Positions 33,671 through 44,826 of a stretch of 64,000 bases of DNA are shown here, in pieces (position 1 is the first letter of the stretch; the number at the start of each line of letters is the position of its first letter). Below the pieces are notes generated by a model, which saw only the letters and a program-made list of their open reading frames with translations, ran no database searches and had not been told where the DNA came from. Source of the DNA: Myotis daubentonii (taxonomy: Eukaryota > Chordata > Mammalia > Chiroptera > Vespertilionidae); the NCBI RefSeq assembly GCF_963259705.1, contig NC_081840.1, positions 113,866,074-113,930,073 of the forward strand, written 5' to 3'. Position numbers and translations under genes: made by a program.

Positions 33671-35168
33671 AAGACCCTGAACAGCCTCAGCCATCTTGAG
33701 AAAGAACAAGGTTGGAGGGATCAAATACCAGATGTCAAACTATATTACAAAGCCATTGTCATCAAAACAGCCTGGTACTGTCACAAGAACAGGTATATAG
33801 ATCAATGGAACAGAACAGAGACCTCAGAAATTGACCTAAGCCATCACACTCAATTAATACTTGACGAAAGAGTCAAGAGCATACAAAGGAGTAAAGGCAG
33901 TCTCTTCAATAAATGGTGCTGGGAAAACTGGACAGGTACATGCAAAAAAATGAAACTAGACCACCAACTTACACCATACACAAGAATAAACTCAAAATGG
34001 ATAAAATTCTTAAATGTAAGTCATGAAACCATAAAAATCCTAGAAGAAACCATAAGCAGCAAAATCTCAGACATTTATCGTAGCAATATGTCTCCCAATA
34101 CACCTCCTAGGACAAGGGACAGTAAGGAGAAAACAAACAAATAGGACTACATGAAAATAAAAAGCTTCTGCACAGCAAAAGAAACCATCAACAAAATGAC
34201 AAGAGAGCCCACTGCATGGGAGAACATATTTGCCAATGGTACATCTGATAAGGGGTTAATTTCCAAAATACATAGGGAATTCATACAACTTAACAAAAGG
34301 AAGACAAACAAGCCAATCAAAAAATGGGCAAAAAACCTAAATAGACACTTCTCCAAAGCAAACATACTGAAGGCCAAGAGCCATATGAAAAAATGCTCAA
34401 AGTCACTAATCATCAGAGAGATGCAAATTAAAAGGTCAATGAGTTATTAGCTCACACCTGTCAGAATGGCTATCATTAACAAATCAACAAATGACAAGTG
34501 CTAGTGAGGAAGTGGAGAAAAAGGATCCCTAGTACACTACTGGTAGGCATGCAGACTGGTGCAGCCGCTACGGAAAACAGTATAGAGTTTCCTAAAAAAA
34601 TCCCATTTCACCCAGGGATCCTACTTCTAGGAATATATCCTAAGAAATTGAAAACACCATTCAGAAATAATATAGGCACCCCTTTGTTCATGGCAGTACA
34701 ATTTACAATAGCTAAGATCTTGAAATTGCCCAAGTGCCCATCAATAGGTGAGTGTATAAAAAGCTGTGGTGCATTTATACCATGGAATACTATGCAGCAG
34801 TAAAAAAGAAGGATCTCTTATCTTTTGAGACAGCATGGAGGGACCTGGAGAGTATCATGCTAAGTGAAATAAGTCAGTCAGAGAAAGACAAGTATCACAT
34901 GATTTCACTCATGTGGAATCTAAAGAACAAAATAAACTGTTGAACAAAATAGATCTAGAGACATAGAAACATGGAACAGACTGATAAATCTCAGAGGGAA
35001 GGTGGGGTGGGTGGGAGGGAAGAGATTAACCAAAGAACTGATATGCATGTATGCATAACCCATGGACTCACACAATAGGGTGGCGAAGGTCTGGGCAGGG
35101 GGATGGGGTGAACTAAAAGGGATCAATGGGGGAAAATGGTACATTTGTATTACTGTCAACAATAATTA
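33671..35168 (+). mobile_element. L1 ORF2 C-terminus and 3'UTR
   Basis: C-terminal third: [47 protein letters not shown] and [10 protein letters not shown] blocks with several stops. 3'UTR from about 34940 (AGAGATTAACCAAAGAACTG, ATGCATGTATGCATAACCC) to the end near 35168 with only an AATAATTATAAA remnant of a tail. Confidence 0.9.
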
Positions 35169-35189
35169 TAAATTTGAAAGGCAAGCAAA

Positions 35190-36640
35190 CCAAAAATATG
35201 AACATTAAATTTTCTAGAGTAATTACTAAAATATAGAGGTTAAAAAAACCTGAATAAGAAAAATAATTAATTAACCCCTCCTAAAAAAGAAATGACAAGT
35301 AAAGAAAAATTTTAAATGAGAAAGAGAAAATGTGGGATGAATATACTGTACAAAATAAGATAGCAAAACATATCAAAATATGCCAATAAGTGTAAGGTAG
35401 TGTAATAAGTGTAAAGTAGCTAATATCTCCTGGTAAAAGACAAAGAGTTTTATGAATTGATTTTAGGGAGGGGAAGGTAGAGAGAATGAGAGATAGGGAA
35501 ACCTCAACTTGTTCCATTTATTTTTGCATTCATTGGTTGCTTCTTGTATGTACCCTGACCAGAGTTTGAACCACAACCTTGGCATATCAGGTTGACACTC
35601 TATGAACTGAGCTACCCGGGTAGGGTCCAGAGTTGATTATTTTTTAGATAAGCAAAATTTAGCTCATATGCTGTTTACAACAGACTTGCCTAAAGATGAG
35701 GATACACAAAAGCTAAATGTCAGAGCATGGCAAAATACTAGTATATGCCAGGTAAATACTAAGCCAAAGAAAAGAAATGGTGTGGTGATATCAATATCAG
35801 ACAAAATAGTATGTAAGGAAAAAGCAGAGTATCACTACCTAGTGATAGAACGTTCTTCTCCAGAAAGATGTAACAATTATAAACTGATATGAATCTAAAT
35901 ACATATATATGAAATAATTATAAGGGGAAATCAATAAATTCATGATCAAAGTAGACTTTAACATTCTTCTTTTATTAACTGATTTTCCTAAGGAAAAAAA
36001 AACAGAGATACAGGATATTTGAACAATACAAAATTTGACCTAATAGAAATGGGCAGACTTTTGCAACAAATAGAGAACACACATTCTTTTCCAGCACAAA
36101 TGGAATATGTATGAAAATTAATCCTGAGAAAGGACATGAAGCAAGACTCAAAATTTTCAGAAGGATTATTGTCATATAGACTACATTATCTAATTGCAAT
36201 GCAATTAAGTTAGCAACCAACCATCACAATGACAAGAAACTACAAACTCCCCCTTATTTTGGAAGTGAAAGAAATACTTCTCAACAACTCACGGTTTAAG
36301 GAAATCCTAATAGAAGCTAGAAAATATTTAGAATTAAACCCCAATGAAAATATTACTCATCAAAACATAATGATACAGTATGTATAGGGAAGTTTATAAC
36401 CTTAAATATCTATAGTGGAAATGAAGAAAGCCTAAAAATTAACGAGCCAGGTATTAAACTTAAGGAGTTAGAATAAATATAGAAAGGAAAGGAAAGCGAT
36501 ACTAAAGATATCTGAAGGAAAAAGAGTAGAAGTAACCTAAAAAGAAAACCAAAGTTAGTGTTTTAGAATTATTAATAAAATAAACATTTGCCAAGGTTGG
36601 TCAAGAAAAAAAAAAAAGGCATGGTCTAAAGAATGCAAAA
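35190..36640 (+). mobile_element. Old L1M, right part (ORF1/ORF2 junction and endonuclease)
   Basis: Same decayed A-rich L1M texture as 26840-28016: GATATCAATATCAGACAAAAT, AGAACACACATTCTTTTCCAG, AAGTTAGCAACCAACC-type sequence, AACTCACGGTTTAAGGAAAT. Broken by an old SINE at 35457-35625. Confidence 0.65.
35457..35625 (-). repeat. Old tRNA-derived SINE (Ves-like ancestor)
   Basis: ATTGATTTTAGGGAGGGGAAG, GCATTCATTGGTTGCTTCTT, CCTGACCAGAGTTTGAACCA and ACTGAGCTACCCGGGTAGGG correspond to a diverged tRNA SINE in reverse orientation with a different head from the young Ves copies. Confidence 0.7.
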
Positions 36641-39301
36641 CTATCCCTAATTTACATAGGGATCTGGTATCATTCTTAGTTTTTTTCAAGATGAGATTTA
36701 AAATTCTTTCTACTTCAGCCTAAGTTCTTCATGGGAAACTTGGGCCCAGAGACTAAATGTGACTTGGACACAGACAGCCATGGGCCTGTCTGCTTCCTAT
36801 CTTGCATTTGTCTTACCTTAGCACTGATGGTTCCTCTTTCTTGGCCTGACATTTCTGGTAGGAGAATTATTTCTTTGAATCAGAGGCTGTAGCACCTCTT
36901 AAAATAGGTGGGTGAGTATTAGGGGAGTGTGTATCTCAGGGCTCCCTACTGGCCCAGTCAATTCAACCCATCTTCATGGAGCCCCTATATGTGGGACTGG
37001 TGGAAAGATATATGTAGTGAGAGTGGAAAATTAATGATCTTAACCTCTAGTAATTCCTCTTAGAGAAGAATAACACCTTGGCAAGCCACTGGGTCAGAAG
37101 GTAAGGGGGCTCCGAGGAGCCCAAGCCACAGATACGACAGTTAACATGTAGCAGAGGAACTGAAAACACTGTGAGTGAGAACACGAGAATAATGTGTGGT
37201 TTTGTTCCTTCGAAGATCAAGGAGGGCAGATCAGAGGCGAGGGAAAGGAGAGAGAGAAAGCAAGAGGGTGTGGGGCTGGGGAGCGTGTGGATTGATGTGG
37301 CCAGAATATACTCCCCGGGGAACGGGGACTGAGTGGCTGAAGGACTTCTGAAAGTAAGGCTTACTGCTCTTAGTCTGAATAAATGTGAGATGCTGCAATG
37401 TAGCATGTCTACATCTTTACTGTAAAATACTTTCAGTTCATCTACTTCCCACTGGGAAGTGTGAAGATGGAAGGATGGAAGGATGAAAGAGAAAAATGAG
37501 TATGAGCTTAACGTCAGTGCTGACTGTGAGCATGTGGGCCCGCTGGGGATTGGCCGACATCTTGTAAGGGAGGACTTTGTAGTTCTCCTGGGTGAGGAAA
37601 TGGTGGTTGTAACAGTTATGATTACATGTGGGTGCAAGTAAGGGAAAAATCCCCCAAGAGTGGTTTGAAGAGACCAGGGTTTGGTGCAGTGCTTCAAGGT
37701 TGTCAGCAGAGACCCAAATCCCTCCATCTTGCTGTTCTAACTCAGTGTGGCTTTTGACCTCCTGGTTGCATGATGGTGGCTGCTCCTGCAGACATCTTGC
37801 CCATATTCCAGGAAAGGAAAAAGGGGAGAAAGGAAGGCCAGATGCATGAATCTTCCTTTGAAAAGCTTTCCCAGAAGCTCCATCCAGTGACTGCTGCCAG
37901 GGATGGGTCACATAGTCACACTTAGCTGCAAGGGAGTCTGAGAAGGAGACGATTTTAGCTGGACATATTGCCTCCCTGAACAAAATCTGGGTTCCTTCAT
38001 TAAGGAGGAGTTAGGAAATGGCTGTTGGGAAAGCAATTAGCTGTGTCTGCCATGAAGCTCATCTAAACTAGAGCTAAGTGGGCTGGGAGATCCCAGGAGT
38101 CATCTGGGTTATTTGGAGATGAATAAGACAGCCCTTGTGGAGTTCACAATTTAGAGGGGAAGACAGACACCTAATTTGAGTAACAACAACACTGAATTAC
38201 ATTTTAATATAATGTGGTTAGGGGAGGCAATAGAAGTAAGCACAGGGGCTCTGAAGCACCCAGGCAGGAAGACAGCTGGCTGGGGAGGGAGAGAGGCACC
38301 AGAGCAGAAGGTAGTCTTGGGATAATGTTGTGTGGGTGTGGTGGGGCAGGGCCACTTCTGTAAGAGAAGTGCAGGGGCGCCAGTTGGTGTGATGTATGTG
38401 GATCACATGCAGGTTTGTATATGGAGACTTTCAGGTCTAAGGTGGGAAGGGACAAGATGTGACTGAGCAGAGTGTCAAGGGCTCTCTCTGCTAGCGTATG
38501 GACCCTAGCCTGCATCCCGAAGGCTCTGGGGAGCCATTGGAGAGTGTTAAGCAAAAGAGTGACCTGTTTTGGGTGGCCATCTGGCTGCCACATGGGGGCA
38601 GCTTTGCTCAAGCAGGAAGCAGAGGCAGGGAGGACTGAGAGGAGGCAGCACCTGCGGAGAGATGGAGAGAAGAATGGTCTCTGAGGACTCTCAGATGTAG
38701 GGAGAGTCTATGCTGCTCCCTCCCGGGTGTGTAGTCCGGATGTTGAGCTTTTGGAGGTGCTCCTTATTAATTCAACCCAGGAGCGGGGGCAACGGGATGG
38801 GGTAGCATTGAGGGAGGGGCGTAAAAATGATGTCTGTCTAGAATGTGTTGATTTTGGAAAGAGAACTTTAATCAAGGAGTACCAGACCTGAACAGATCCT
38901 CTCCTTTTTAAAAGTTGAGGAAAAGGCCCTCAGAGGAGCAAGTGAATTATCCAAGGGCACACAACTAGTTTGCTGAACTGACTGGAATCAAGTCTCCTGA
39001 CTGCCAATCACTTGTTAGCTGTCACCTTAGAAGAGGAATCCTTGTCATGGGAGACGGCATTTATTCTAGGAGGGAGGTTTTGAGGCTTAGCTGCACTTGG
39101 ACTTGGTTGCACAGGTCAGTGTTTGGGGGAGGGTCAGGGTTAGTTCCAGAGGAGGAGAGGTGAGGCCACCTGCGCATCAAAGCAGGGCATAGAGAGAGGG
39201 GGGTGGGGGGCAAGACACTGTCAAAGATATCACCTCAATTGCTTGAGGTTCTCGCAGCAGCTTAGAGGTTGGGAGTCCTTCATCTGTGTGTGTGTGTGTG
39301 T
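36641..39301. other. Unique intergenic block with possible ancient LTR
   Basis: No gene recognised. The minus-strand frames at 37047-37983 (226 and 181 codons) overlap in different frames and show no family. The stretch 37640-37990 read on the minus strand has the texture of an old MaLR/ERVL LTR, but I could not anchor its ends. Confidence 0.35.
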
Positions 39302-39603
39302 GGGGGGGGGGGGGTGAAGGGGGGCAGGATCTAGAGGCTCCTGGTCCCGTGCTAGCTTGCGATTTGGGCACATTCTTCCTTCTTTGGGACTCAACTTCCT
39401 CTTTGTAAGTGAAGGGAAGGGGCTAGGGTTGGCCTTTGTGCTCTGACCTGAAATATTCTTGGAGAGACTTGAGCACCCCCCTCTCTCCTCCCTCCATCTC
39501 CCTCACCCGCCCCCCCCCCCCCCACACACACACTCACACACACTGTTCACACCGTTGAGTTAAGGCCAGTTGATTCAGCAGAAGGTTGGGGGCACTTCTG
39601 ACC
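39302..39603. repeat. Upstream copy of a 300-bp direct duplication (empty site)
   Basis: Matches 40346-40485 plus 41204-41283: CAGGATCTAGAGGCTCCTGG, then ACTCAACTTCCTCTTTGTAA, GGCCTTTGTGCTCTGACC, and after the junction CTTGAGCACCCCC, CCAGTTGATTCAGCAGAAGG and GGGGGCACTTCTGA. It carries a single uninterrupted CTTG at 39468-39471, where the other copy is split by the LTR insertion. C-run and CA-run lengths differ between copies. Confidence 0.9.
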
Positions 39604-39759
39604 AGCACGGGTTTCCCAGGCACCCGTGTTCAAGTGGTCCAGGCTGTCCCCGAACCTAGAGCTCCAGGACTCTGAACCTTGTGCTCTTTGAACCTAGTAT
39701 TCAGGTCCTCACCAATGGGGTTGGGCCTCTTGTGCTCTCTGATGGACTAGTCCCCTCCG

Positions 39760-40130
39760 CTATAAGGGGACCCACGATCGGTCAGCAGGTGGCGCTGCGC
39801 ACCCGAGCAAAGGCGCTGCTCGCCTGCAGGGGCTGGGGGTGGGGCTGCCTAGTTCGCTGGAGACTCGCTCTGCGGATTATTAGCAAAAGCGCAGAAATGA
39901 AAGGGCTTCCAGACTTCAAAGGAAATTCACAGAATTCGAGAGCGCCCAGAACCCCGGGGGCGCGTGCTTTTAAGGGTCTAGCGGAGACCTGCTCGCAAGG
40001 GCAGGAGTGGGAAGCAGCCTGGTGCTTGCGGCCTGGGAGCGTGCAGTCCCTGGGGCGTCGCTCCCAGCTTTGGGCGGGGTCTGTGACGGGAGACCGCGCG
40101 GGGTTCTGCCAGGCGCCACCTCCCAGTGAC
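39760..40130. promoter_or_regulatory. CpG-rich stretch with CTCF-like motif
   Basis: Local CpG density is visibly higher than in the surroundings. At 39782-39796 TCAGCAGGTGGCGCT is close to the CTCF core. No coding exon is recognised; the overlapping frames on both strands (39681-40228) reflect composition. Function is inferred only. Confidence 0.35.
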
Positions 40131-40345
40131 CCCAGCCTCTTCGCAAGTCCAGGCGAGTAAAGCCCTCCTTTCACGTGGAATGGGCCCTGATGATTCTCAT
40201 CAAAGGCCGCAGCCGCAAGGGATTTCACTTAGGAAAGAGTCGTGGAGGGTTTATGACCAGGTTCTGCTGAAAAGCACGCTGCAGGTATTCAGGTGGAGTT
40301 CATTTATTTCGCTGGGGGGGCGGGGGGGGGGGGGGAGTACGGACG

Positions 40346-40485
40346 CAGGATCAAGAGGCTCCTGGCCCCGTGCTAGGGCACATTCCTCCTTCTTTGGGAC
40401 TCAACTTCCTCTTTGTAAGTGAAGGGAAGGGGCTAGGGTTTGGCCTTTGTGCTCTGACCTTCTGAGATATTCTGGGAGAGACTTG
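40346..40485. repeat. Downstream copy of the duplication, left half
   Basis: About 90 percent identical by eye to 39325-39471. It ends in the CTTG target duplication (40482-40485) of the LTR insertion. Confidence 0.9.
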
Positions 40486-40552
40486 TGCCCAGATTTCAAA
40501 GTTCCCAAGACCTCCAGGGAGCCAGTCAGTCCGATGCAAAAGCAAAGAGTCA

Positions 40553-40558
40553 TTTATT
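40553..40558 (-). terminator. LTR polyadenylation signal
   Basis: AATAAA on the minus strand, about 90 bases downstream of the TATA box and 67 bases before the LTR end, as expected of R. Confidence 0.7.
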
Positions 40559-40648
40559 TTCAAACCTAGGTTTGGCTCCCCTGCCACACTCACCGATGCA
40601 ACGGTAAGCTCCAGTGGCCGAGAGAGAGAGGCCTGATGGGACAGGGGG

Positions 40649-40758
40649 TTTTATAGGGGGGTGGAGTGAGGGCAGGAGAGGGGACTGTGGGCCCCGCCGA
40701 TTGGCCAGGCGCGAGTCGGGTCATCTCTATGGCGCGCACGTCCCTTGATTGTCATTGG
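40649..40758 (-). promoter_or_regulatory. LTR core promoter (CCAAT, CCAAT, TATAAAA)
   Basis: Minus-strand CCAAT at 40758-40754 and 40704-40700 and TATAAAA at 40655-40649. The spacing from the proximal CCAAT to TATA, about 45 bases, is typical of a class I LTR. Transcription would run leftward. Confidence 0.7.
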
Positions 40759-40894
40759 TTAGTTTAAAGAAATCCTGGGCGTGGCCAGCAGGGGCCTGGG
40801 CTTCCGGGAAGAAGGCACTCTCCTGAGCACATGGCGGCCGCCCCAAAAATGGAGGACCCAGGGCAAGATGGAGAGCGTAGTCCTAGCCCCCCCC

Positions 40895-41195
40895 AGGGCG
40901 AGCTGAGCCCGGGCTCCAGGGGCCAGTCCGGTTGCTGGGGGTCCAGTAGATCGACCAGTTCCAGCCCAGGCAGGAAGTCCACGTCCTCCGTCTCGTTCCC
41001 GGGGGCGTGGGCGATCGCCTCCTCCTCCATCTCCTCGGGCGAGGGCACGCGCCCCGCCCCGCCACTGCTGCTGCCGCCGCGTGGGTCCTGTCCGGGGGCG
41101 GCGGGCGGGTGGCAGCCTGCGCCGGGCTCCCGCCGTGGGCTGGGGAGTCGGTGCCCGAGACCGCCAGCAGCGTGGTCAGGCCCCGAGACGACTCG
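40895..41195 (-). pseudogene. CREBZF: CREBZF N-terminal fragment inside the LTR
   Basis: CREBZF (Zhangfei) is a nuclear bZIP co-regulator of host-cell factor-linked transcription. The minus-strand translation holds [26 protein letters not shown] and [10 protein letters not shown] followed by a GLSSP segment, which match the acidic N-terminal region before the basic zipper. A different frame upstream ([13 protein letters not shown]) matches the first residues of the protein, so a frameshift lies near 41060-41100. The native start codon is absent, homology stops just after GLSSP, and the bZIP is missing. It runs in the same direction as LTR transcription. It cannot make CREBZF. Whether it entered the U3 before or after the retroviral integration is open. 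Confidence 0.8.
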
Positions 41196-41203
41196 CCCTT
41201 TCA

Positions 41204-41283
41204 CTTGAGCACCCCCCCACACACACACTGCTCACACTGTTAAGGCCAGTTGATTCAGCAGAAGGTGGGGGGCACTTCTGAGT
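41204..41283. repeat. Downstream copy of the duplication, right half
   Basis: Matches 39468-39603 (CTTGAGCACCCCC, CCAGTTGATTCAGCAGAAGG, GGGGCACTTCTGA) with a shorter C/CA tract. Identity ends at 41283. Confidence 0.9.
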
Positions 41284-41879
41284 GGTTCTGGTCTGGAGGT
41301 TTGGGCAGCTTCGTGTACGGGAGGTGGAGAGGGCTCCCATGTCAGGCCTTAGCGGGGCAACAAAACTTAGACCCGTGGACGGTGTTGGGAGGAGGGGGAA
41401 CTGGTGTCCTGGGTGCTGGTCTGGACCACCAGAGTTACAACCAACCAGAGGAGGGGCCGCAAAGGCCCTGCCCTCCGTGTGGCCCGCCAGCCTCAGGTTT
41501 CCCTGGGACACCTTGCTGCAAGCCCCTGAGCCACCTCAGGAAGTCCCCCACATGGTTATTGCAAATGTCGGGCCCCAACTGAGGTGTGACCTGTGAGACG
41601 GGGCCAGGCTGTCCCTCCTGCGGTTCATTGCCCACCGTGTGCTGAGGTCCCGGGTGGAGGTGACTGAGTTCCCAGGTCACAGAAGGTCAGGTGACCTTGG
41701 GAAGGCAGATGAAGTTGGCGGGTGGAGGGAGGCCTGGAGAGCCAGCAGCGGGGTGAGGCACCTCTTATCAGAAAAGTTGAGTCAAGGACTTGGAATCTCA
41801 GTAGGGTCAGCTGCCCTTCACTTCCTCTGCTGGAGACGAAGCCCTCTCTGAGACACTGGGGACCATCCTCATTCTACCT
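41284..41879. other. Unique intergenic sequence
   Basis: GC-rich, nothing recognised. Confidence 0.4.
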
Positions 41880-42035
41880 AATTATTACTTCAACTATGAT
41901 TATTAGCCCCCCCTTTATTGGGTGCTTCCTGCAGCATCTACATCAATCTTCATAACAATCTACGAAGTAGGGGCTGTTGTTATTCTCATTTTATGGATAA
42001 GAAAGCTGAGGCTTAGTACTGCGTCCCCTTACTGG
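41880..42035 (-). repeat. MIR SINE
   Basis: Reverse MIR: ATTGGGTGCTTCCTGCAGCA, CTTCATAACAATCTACGAAG, TTCTCATTTTATGGATAAG, AAGCTGAGGCTTAG. Confidence 0.7.
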
Positions 42036-43690
42036 TCACCTGCCGCAGGCCTATCTGGGTGCACACCCTGAGCTCATGCTGAGCTGCAATAGCCCTGGAG
42101 GTAAGAAGGGCTATTGTATAAAGTTTTCTTTACGGAGGAATGACCGAGTCCACCGTCGCAATAAGAATACTGTGCTCCGGTTAGGAAAGATGAGGCAGAT
42201 CCGTGTGGACCCATGTGGGCAGATCCCCAGACATGCTGTGAATGAGGAAAGTAAACTAGGTGGAGGGTACAGCTATTCACAGCAACAACAATACACAAGC
42301 AAACAAAACGCCCACGAAACAATATTAGTGCTTTCTGTGGGCACACCATCTGCACGCATAAATAAACAGCGAGGGGCTCGGAAGCACACTCAGGAGCCTG
42401 AGGAGGGTCGCCTCTGTGGACAGGGAAGAGAGGGACTGAACTAGAGGTTAGTGCAAAGGGTCCTCAAGCTTTATGTTTTGATTTTTTATGAGAATTAGTT
42501 ATCTAATTAAAAATTAATATTTAAAAAACTTGGTCTTTCTTGTAGTTGTCTCAAACTACTTGTTTTAAGCTCTGCACCATGGAGAGGGAGCTGTGCTCCG
42601 TCTGTCCTGGAACCCCAAACATGTGCAGAACACCTTACATACCAGGCACCTTACCTGCATGAGCTCATTTGTCATCGGCAGGCCTCAGGAGCCTTTGATC
42701 CGGTCCCTCTCAGCTCATGCCTTTCCAGACTCTGGGCCTCATTTCTTTAGCCTCTCCACAGATGGCAGCCCTGCCAGCCCTGGCCTGTTCTGTTGTTCTG
42801 CCTGAGGGTCATCCCCTCTCTTTCTCTGCCTCTGCCTCTTCCTCTCCCTCTCTGTCCCCATAGGTCATGCTTGCCCAGGGCAGGAGGACGGGGTAGGGAG
42901 GAAAGCATTTTCTGTTTTGTTTCTAATCAGCTTCCTGAAACTGCCCCAGGGCTGGATGCTGCAGGAATTTGCCCAGAGCCCCTCTGAAGCTGGAACCCAT
43001 CCCCCAAAGACCCAATTGTTGTACCCCATTCCCTTACTCCTTCTTCAGATATTTCTGGGTCATCTATAGTGTGCCTGGAGCTGTGCTAATCACATCTGCT
43101 GTTCTGTGGACTTGGAGCCCATCCCCCCACTCCCTACCTCTTCCTGTTCCTGCTGTTACTCCTTAGGCCAGGCCACTGTGTCTAACGTTTCCCCTTCAGT
43201 CATTTCTCCCCTCTCCAGGCAGAGCTAGCTTTCTAAATCAAATCTGATTACACTCCTCCGTTGCTAAAAACTCTCAGTGGTTTCCCATTTTTGTAGGGTC
43301 AAGCCAAACGATTGAAATGACCCCAGCTTACACCTCCAGCATCCGTGCTCCAGCCACACGGGACTCTCTCAGGCCCCTACCCCAGGCTTGGGCCTCTGAG
43401 CCTTAACACACACCTTTCCCTCTGCCTGCATTACCTTTTTTTTTTTTTTCTTTCTGGCTAAGTTCTAGTTAAGCTTCAGGTCTGAACTTAGGTAGCAACT
43501 CTTCCTAGAAGAAGCATCCCTACCCTTACCCCTCTAGTCCTGCCCCCTAAAGCTGTGCACCTGTCTCTCAGGTCCCTTATCTCGCGTTATTCAATTGCAG
43601 GTTAAATTTGTCTGTTTCTCCCTTCAGACTACAATGTCTTGAAGAAGAAGAATGACAACCCCACACCAGGGTGACCTCTTCCTTACCTTA
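42036..43690. other. Unique intergenic block
   Basis: No gene or repeat recognised. T-run at 43436-43450. Confidence 0.4.
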
Positions 43691-44110
43691 GCCCACGCCA
43701 GGCACTGTGCTAAGCATTTTTAAAAAATATATTTTATTGATTTTTTACAGAGAGGAAGGGAGAGGGATAGAGAGTTAGAAACATCGATGAGAGAGAAACA
43801 TCCATCAGCTGCCTTCTGCACACCCCCAACTGGGGATGTGCCCGCAACCAAGGTGCATGGCCATGACCAGAATCAAACCTGGGACCCTTGAGTCCACAGG
43901 CCGAAGCTCTATCCGCTGAGCCAAACTGGTTAGGGTTGTGCTAAGCATTTTTTACGCCTTCTACCATGTAATTCTCACCTCTCTTTGAAGTGGGGGCCTC
44001 CATTATCTCCGTTTTATAGATGAGGAATTTTGCCTTAGAGAGGTCAAAGTCACGGAGCCAGTAGATGGTGGAGTCAAAGGCCAGCAGTCTGACTTCAGAG
44101 TGCACACCTT
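43691..44110 (-). repeat. MIR SINE split by Ves
   Basis: Reverse MIR: CGCCAGGCACTGTGCTAAGC before the SINE and CTTCTACCATGTAATTCTCA, CGTTTTATAGATGAGG, GAGAGGTCAAAGTCACGGAG after it. Confidence 0.75.
43722..43936 (-). mobile_element. Ves SINE
   Basis: Young reverse copy. Perfect 16-bp target duplication TGTGCTAAGCATTTTT at 43706-43721 and 43937-43952, inside a MIR. Confidence 0.96.
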
Positions 44111-44628
44111 GCCCCACAGGGAAGGACAGGGCTGTGTCTGTCTGATTCACAATTATGTCCATAGGTCCAAATGCAGTGCCTGCCACCTAGAAGGAACTCA
44201 ATAACTATTTGTTGAATGAATGAATAAATCAAGAGATGTTTGGCAATGGGCAGCAAATGTAATCTCGGCTGGGCCTGGTTCCCTTTAAATGCATTGAGGG
44301 GAAGAAGAGCTACACTATCAATCCATGCCGGAAACCATGGGGTACCCAAGGGAGATGATTGGGAGACTCTTGAGCCAAGCAGCTGGACAGGGCTTCTTGG
44401 CCAATGGGGTTTGATTAGATGGGGCTGGACACACAGGGAAGATCAAGGAGTCTGGGAGGGGCTGGGGGCCCCAGGACCAGGTCTGCAAAGAGCTGTGTGG
44501 GGAGTTTCAGGTTAGCAGATACCTGATAAGACCTGACAAGAGCACTTACTGTGGGAAGAATGATGGGGAGAGAAACACCCCATAATACTCGAATTTGTTT
44601 TATTTTGGCCAAAGTGGGATGATTTAAA

Positions 44629-44826
44629 TTGGTGGTTCTCAATCAGGATGATTTTGCCCCTCGGGGACATTCGGCAACATCTGGAGACATTTTTGTTGTC
44701 ACAGCTGGGGGTAGTACTACTGGCATTGAAACCAGGGATACTATTAAACGCCCTACAGGGCAGCACCCCCAACCCCCACAAAGAATTACCAGGCCCCAAT
44801 GCCATTATAGTCAAGGTTGAGAAGCA
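44629..44826 (+). repeat. MER20-like hAT-Charlie element
   Basis: Starts TGGTGGTTCTCAATCAGG. Diagnostic blocks are GGGGACATTCGGCAACATCT, GGAGACATTTTTGTTGTCAC and CCAGGGATACTATTAAACGC. Ends AAGGTTGAGAAGCAC. Ancient. Confidence 0.8.

Larger units (their letters stand above)
40486..41203 (-). mobile_element. Solo LTR of an endogenous retrovirus, with host-gene sequence in U3
   Basis: 718-bp insertion with TG...CA ends and a perfect 4-bp target duplication CTTG (40482-40485 and 41204-41207). The paralogous empty site is at 39468-39471. On the minus strand it has LTR architecture in order: two CCAAT boxes (complement at 40754-40758 and 40700-40704), TATAAAA (complement at 40649-40655), AATAAA (complement at 40553-40558) and a 60-70 bp U5-like tail ending GGGCA. 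This spacing is like gammaretrovirus-type (class I) LTRs. The first 300 bp (41195-40895) is homologous to the start of CREBZF. Without that segment the LTR would be about 415 bp, a usual length. No internal viral genes are present. Confidence 0.8.

Noticed and set aside
37047..37983. 226- and 181-codon minus-strand frames
   Set aside because: Ser/Pro/Leu-rich composition, different overlapping frames and no recognised domain. Probably chance frames over old repeat-like sequence.
40831..41208. 125-codon plus-strand frame beginning [11 protein letters not shown]
   Set aside because: It is the antisense shadow of the CREBZF-homologous segment, which matches a known protein on the minus strand.
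39282..41283. Possibility that the duplicated flanks are the two LTRs of one provirus
   Set aside because: The repeats lack TG/CA ends and promoter order, and one copy is split by the LTR insertion itself. They are a local duplication.
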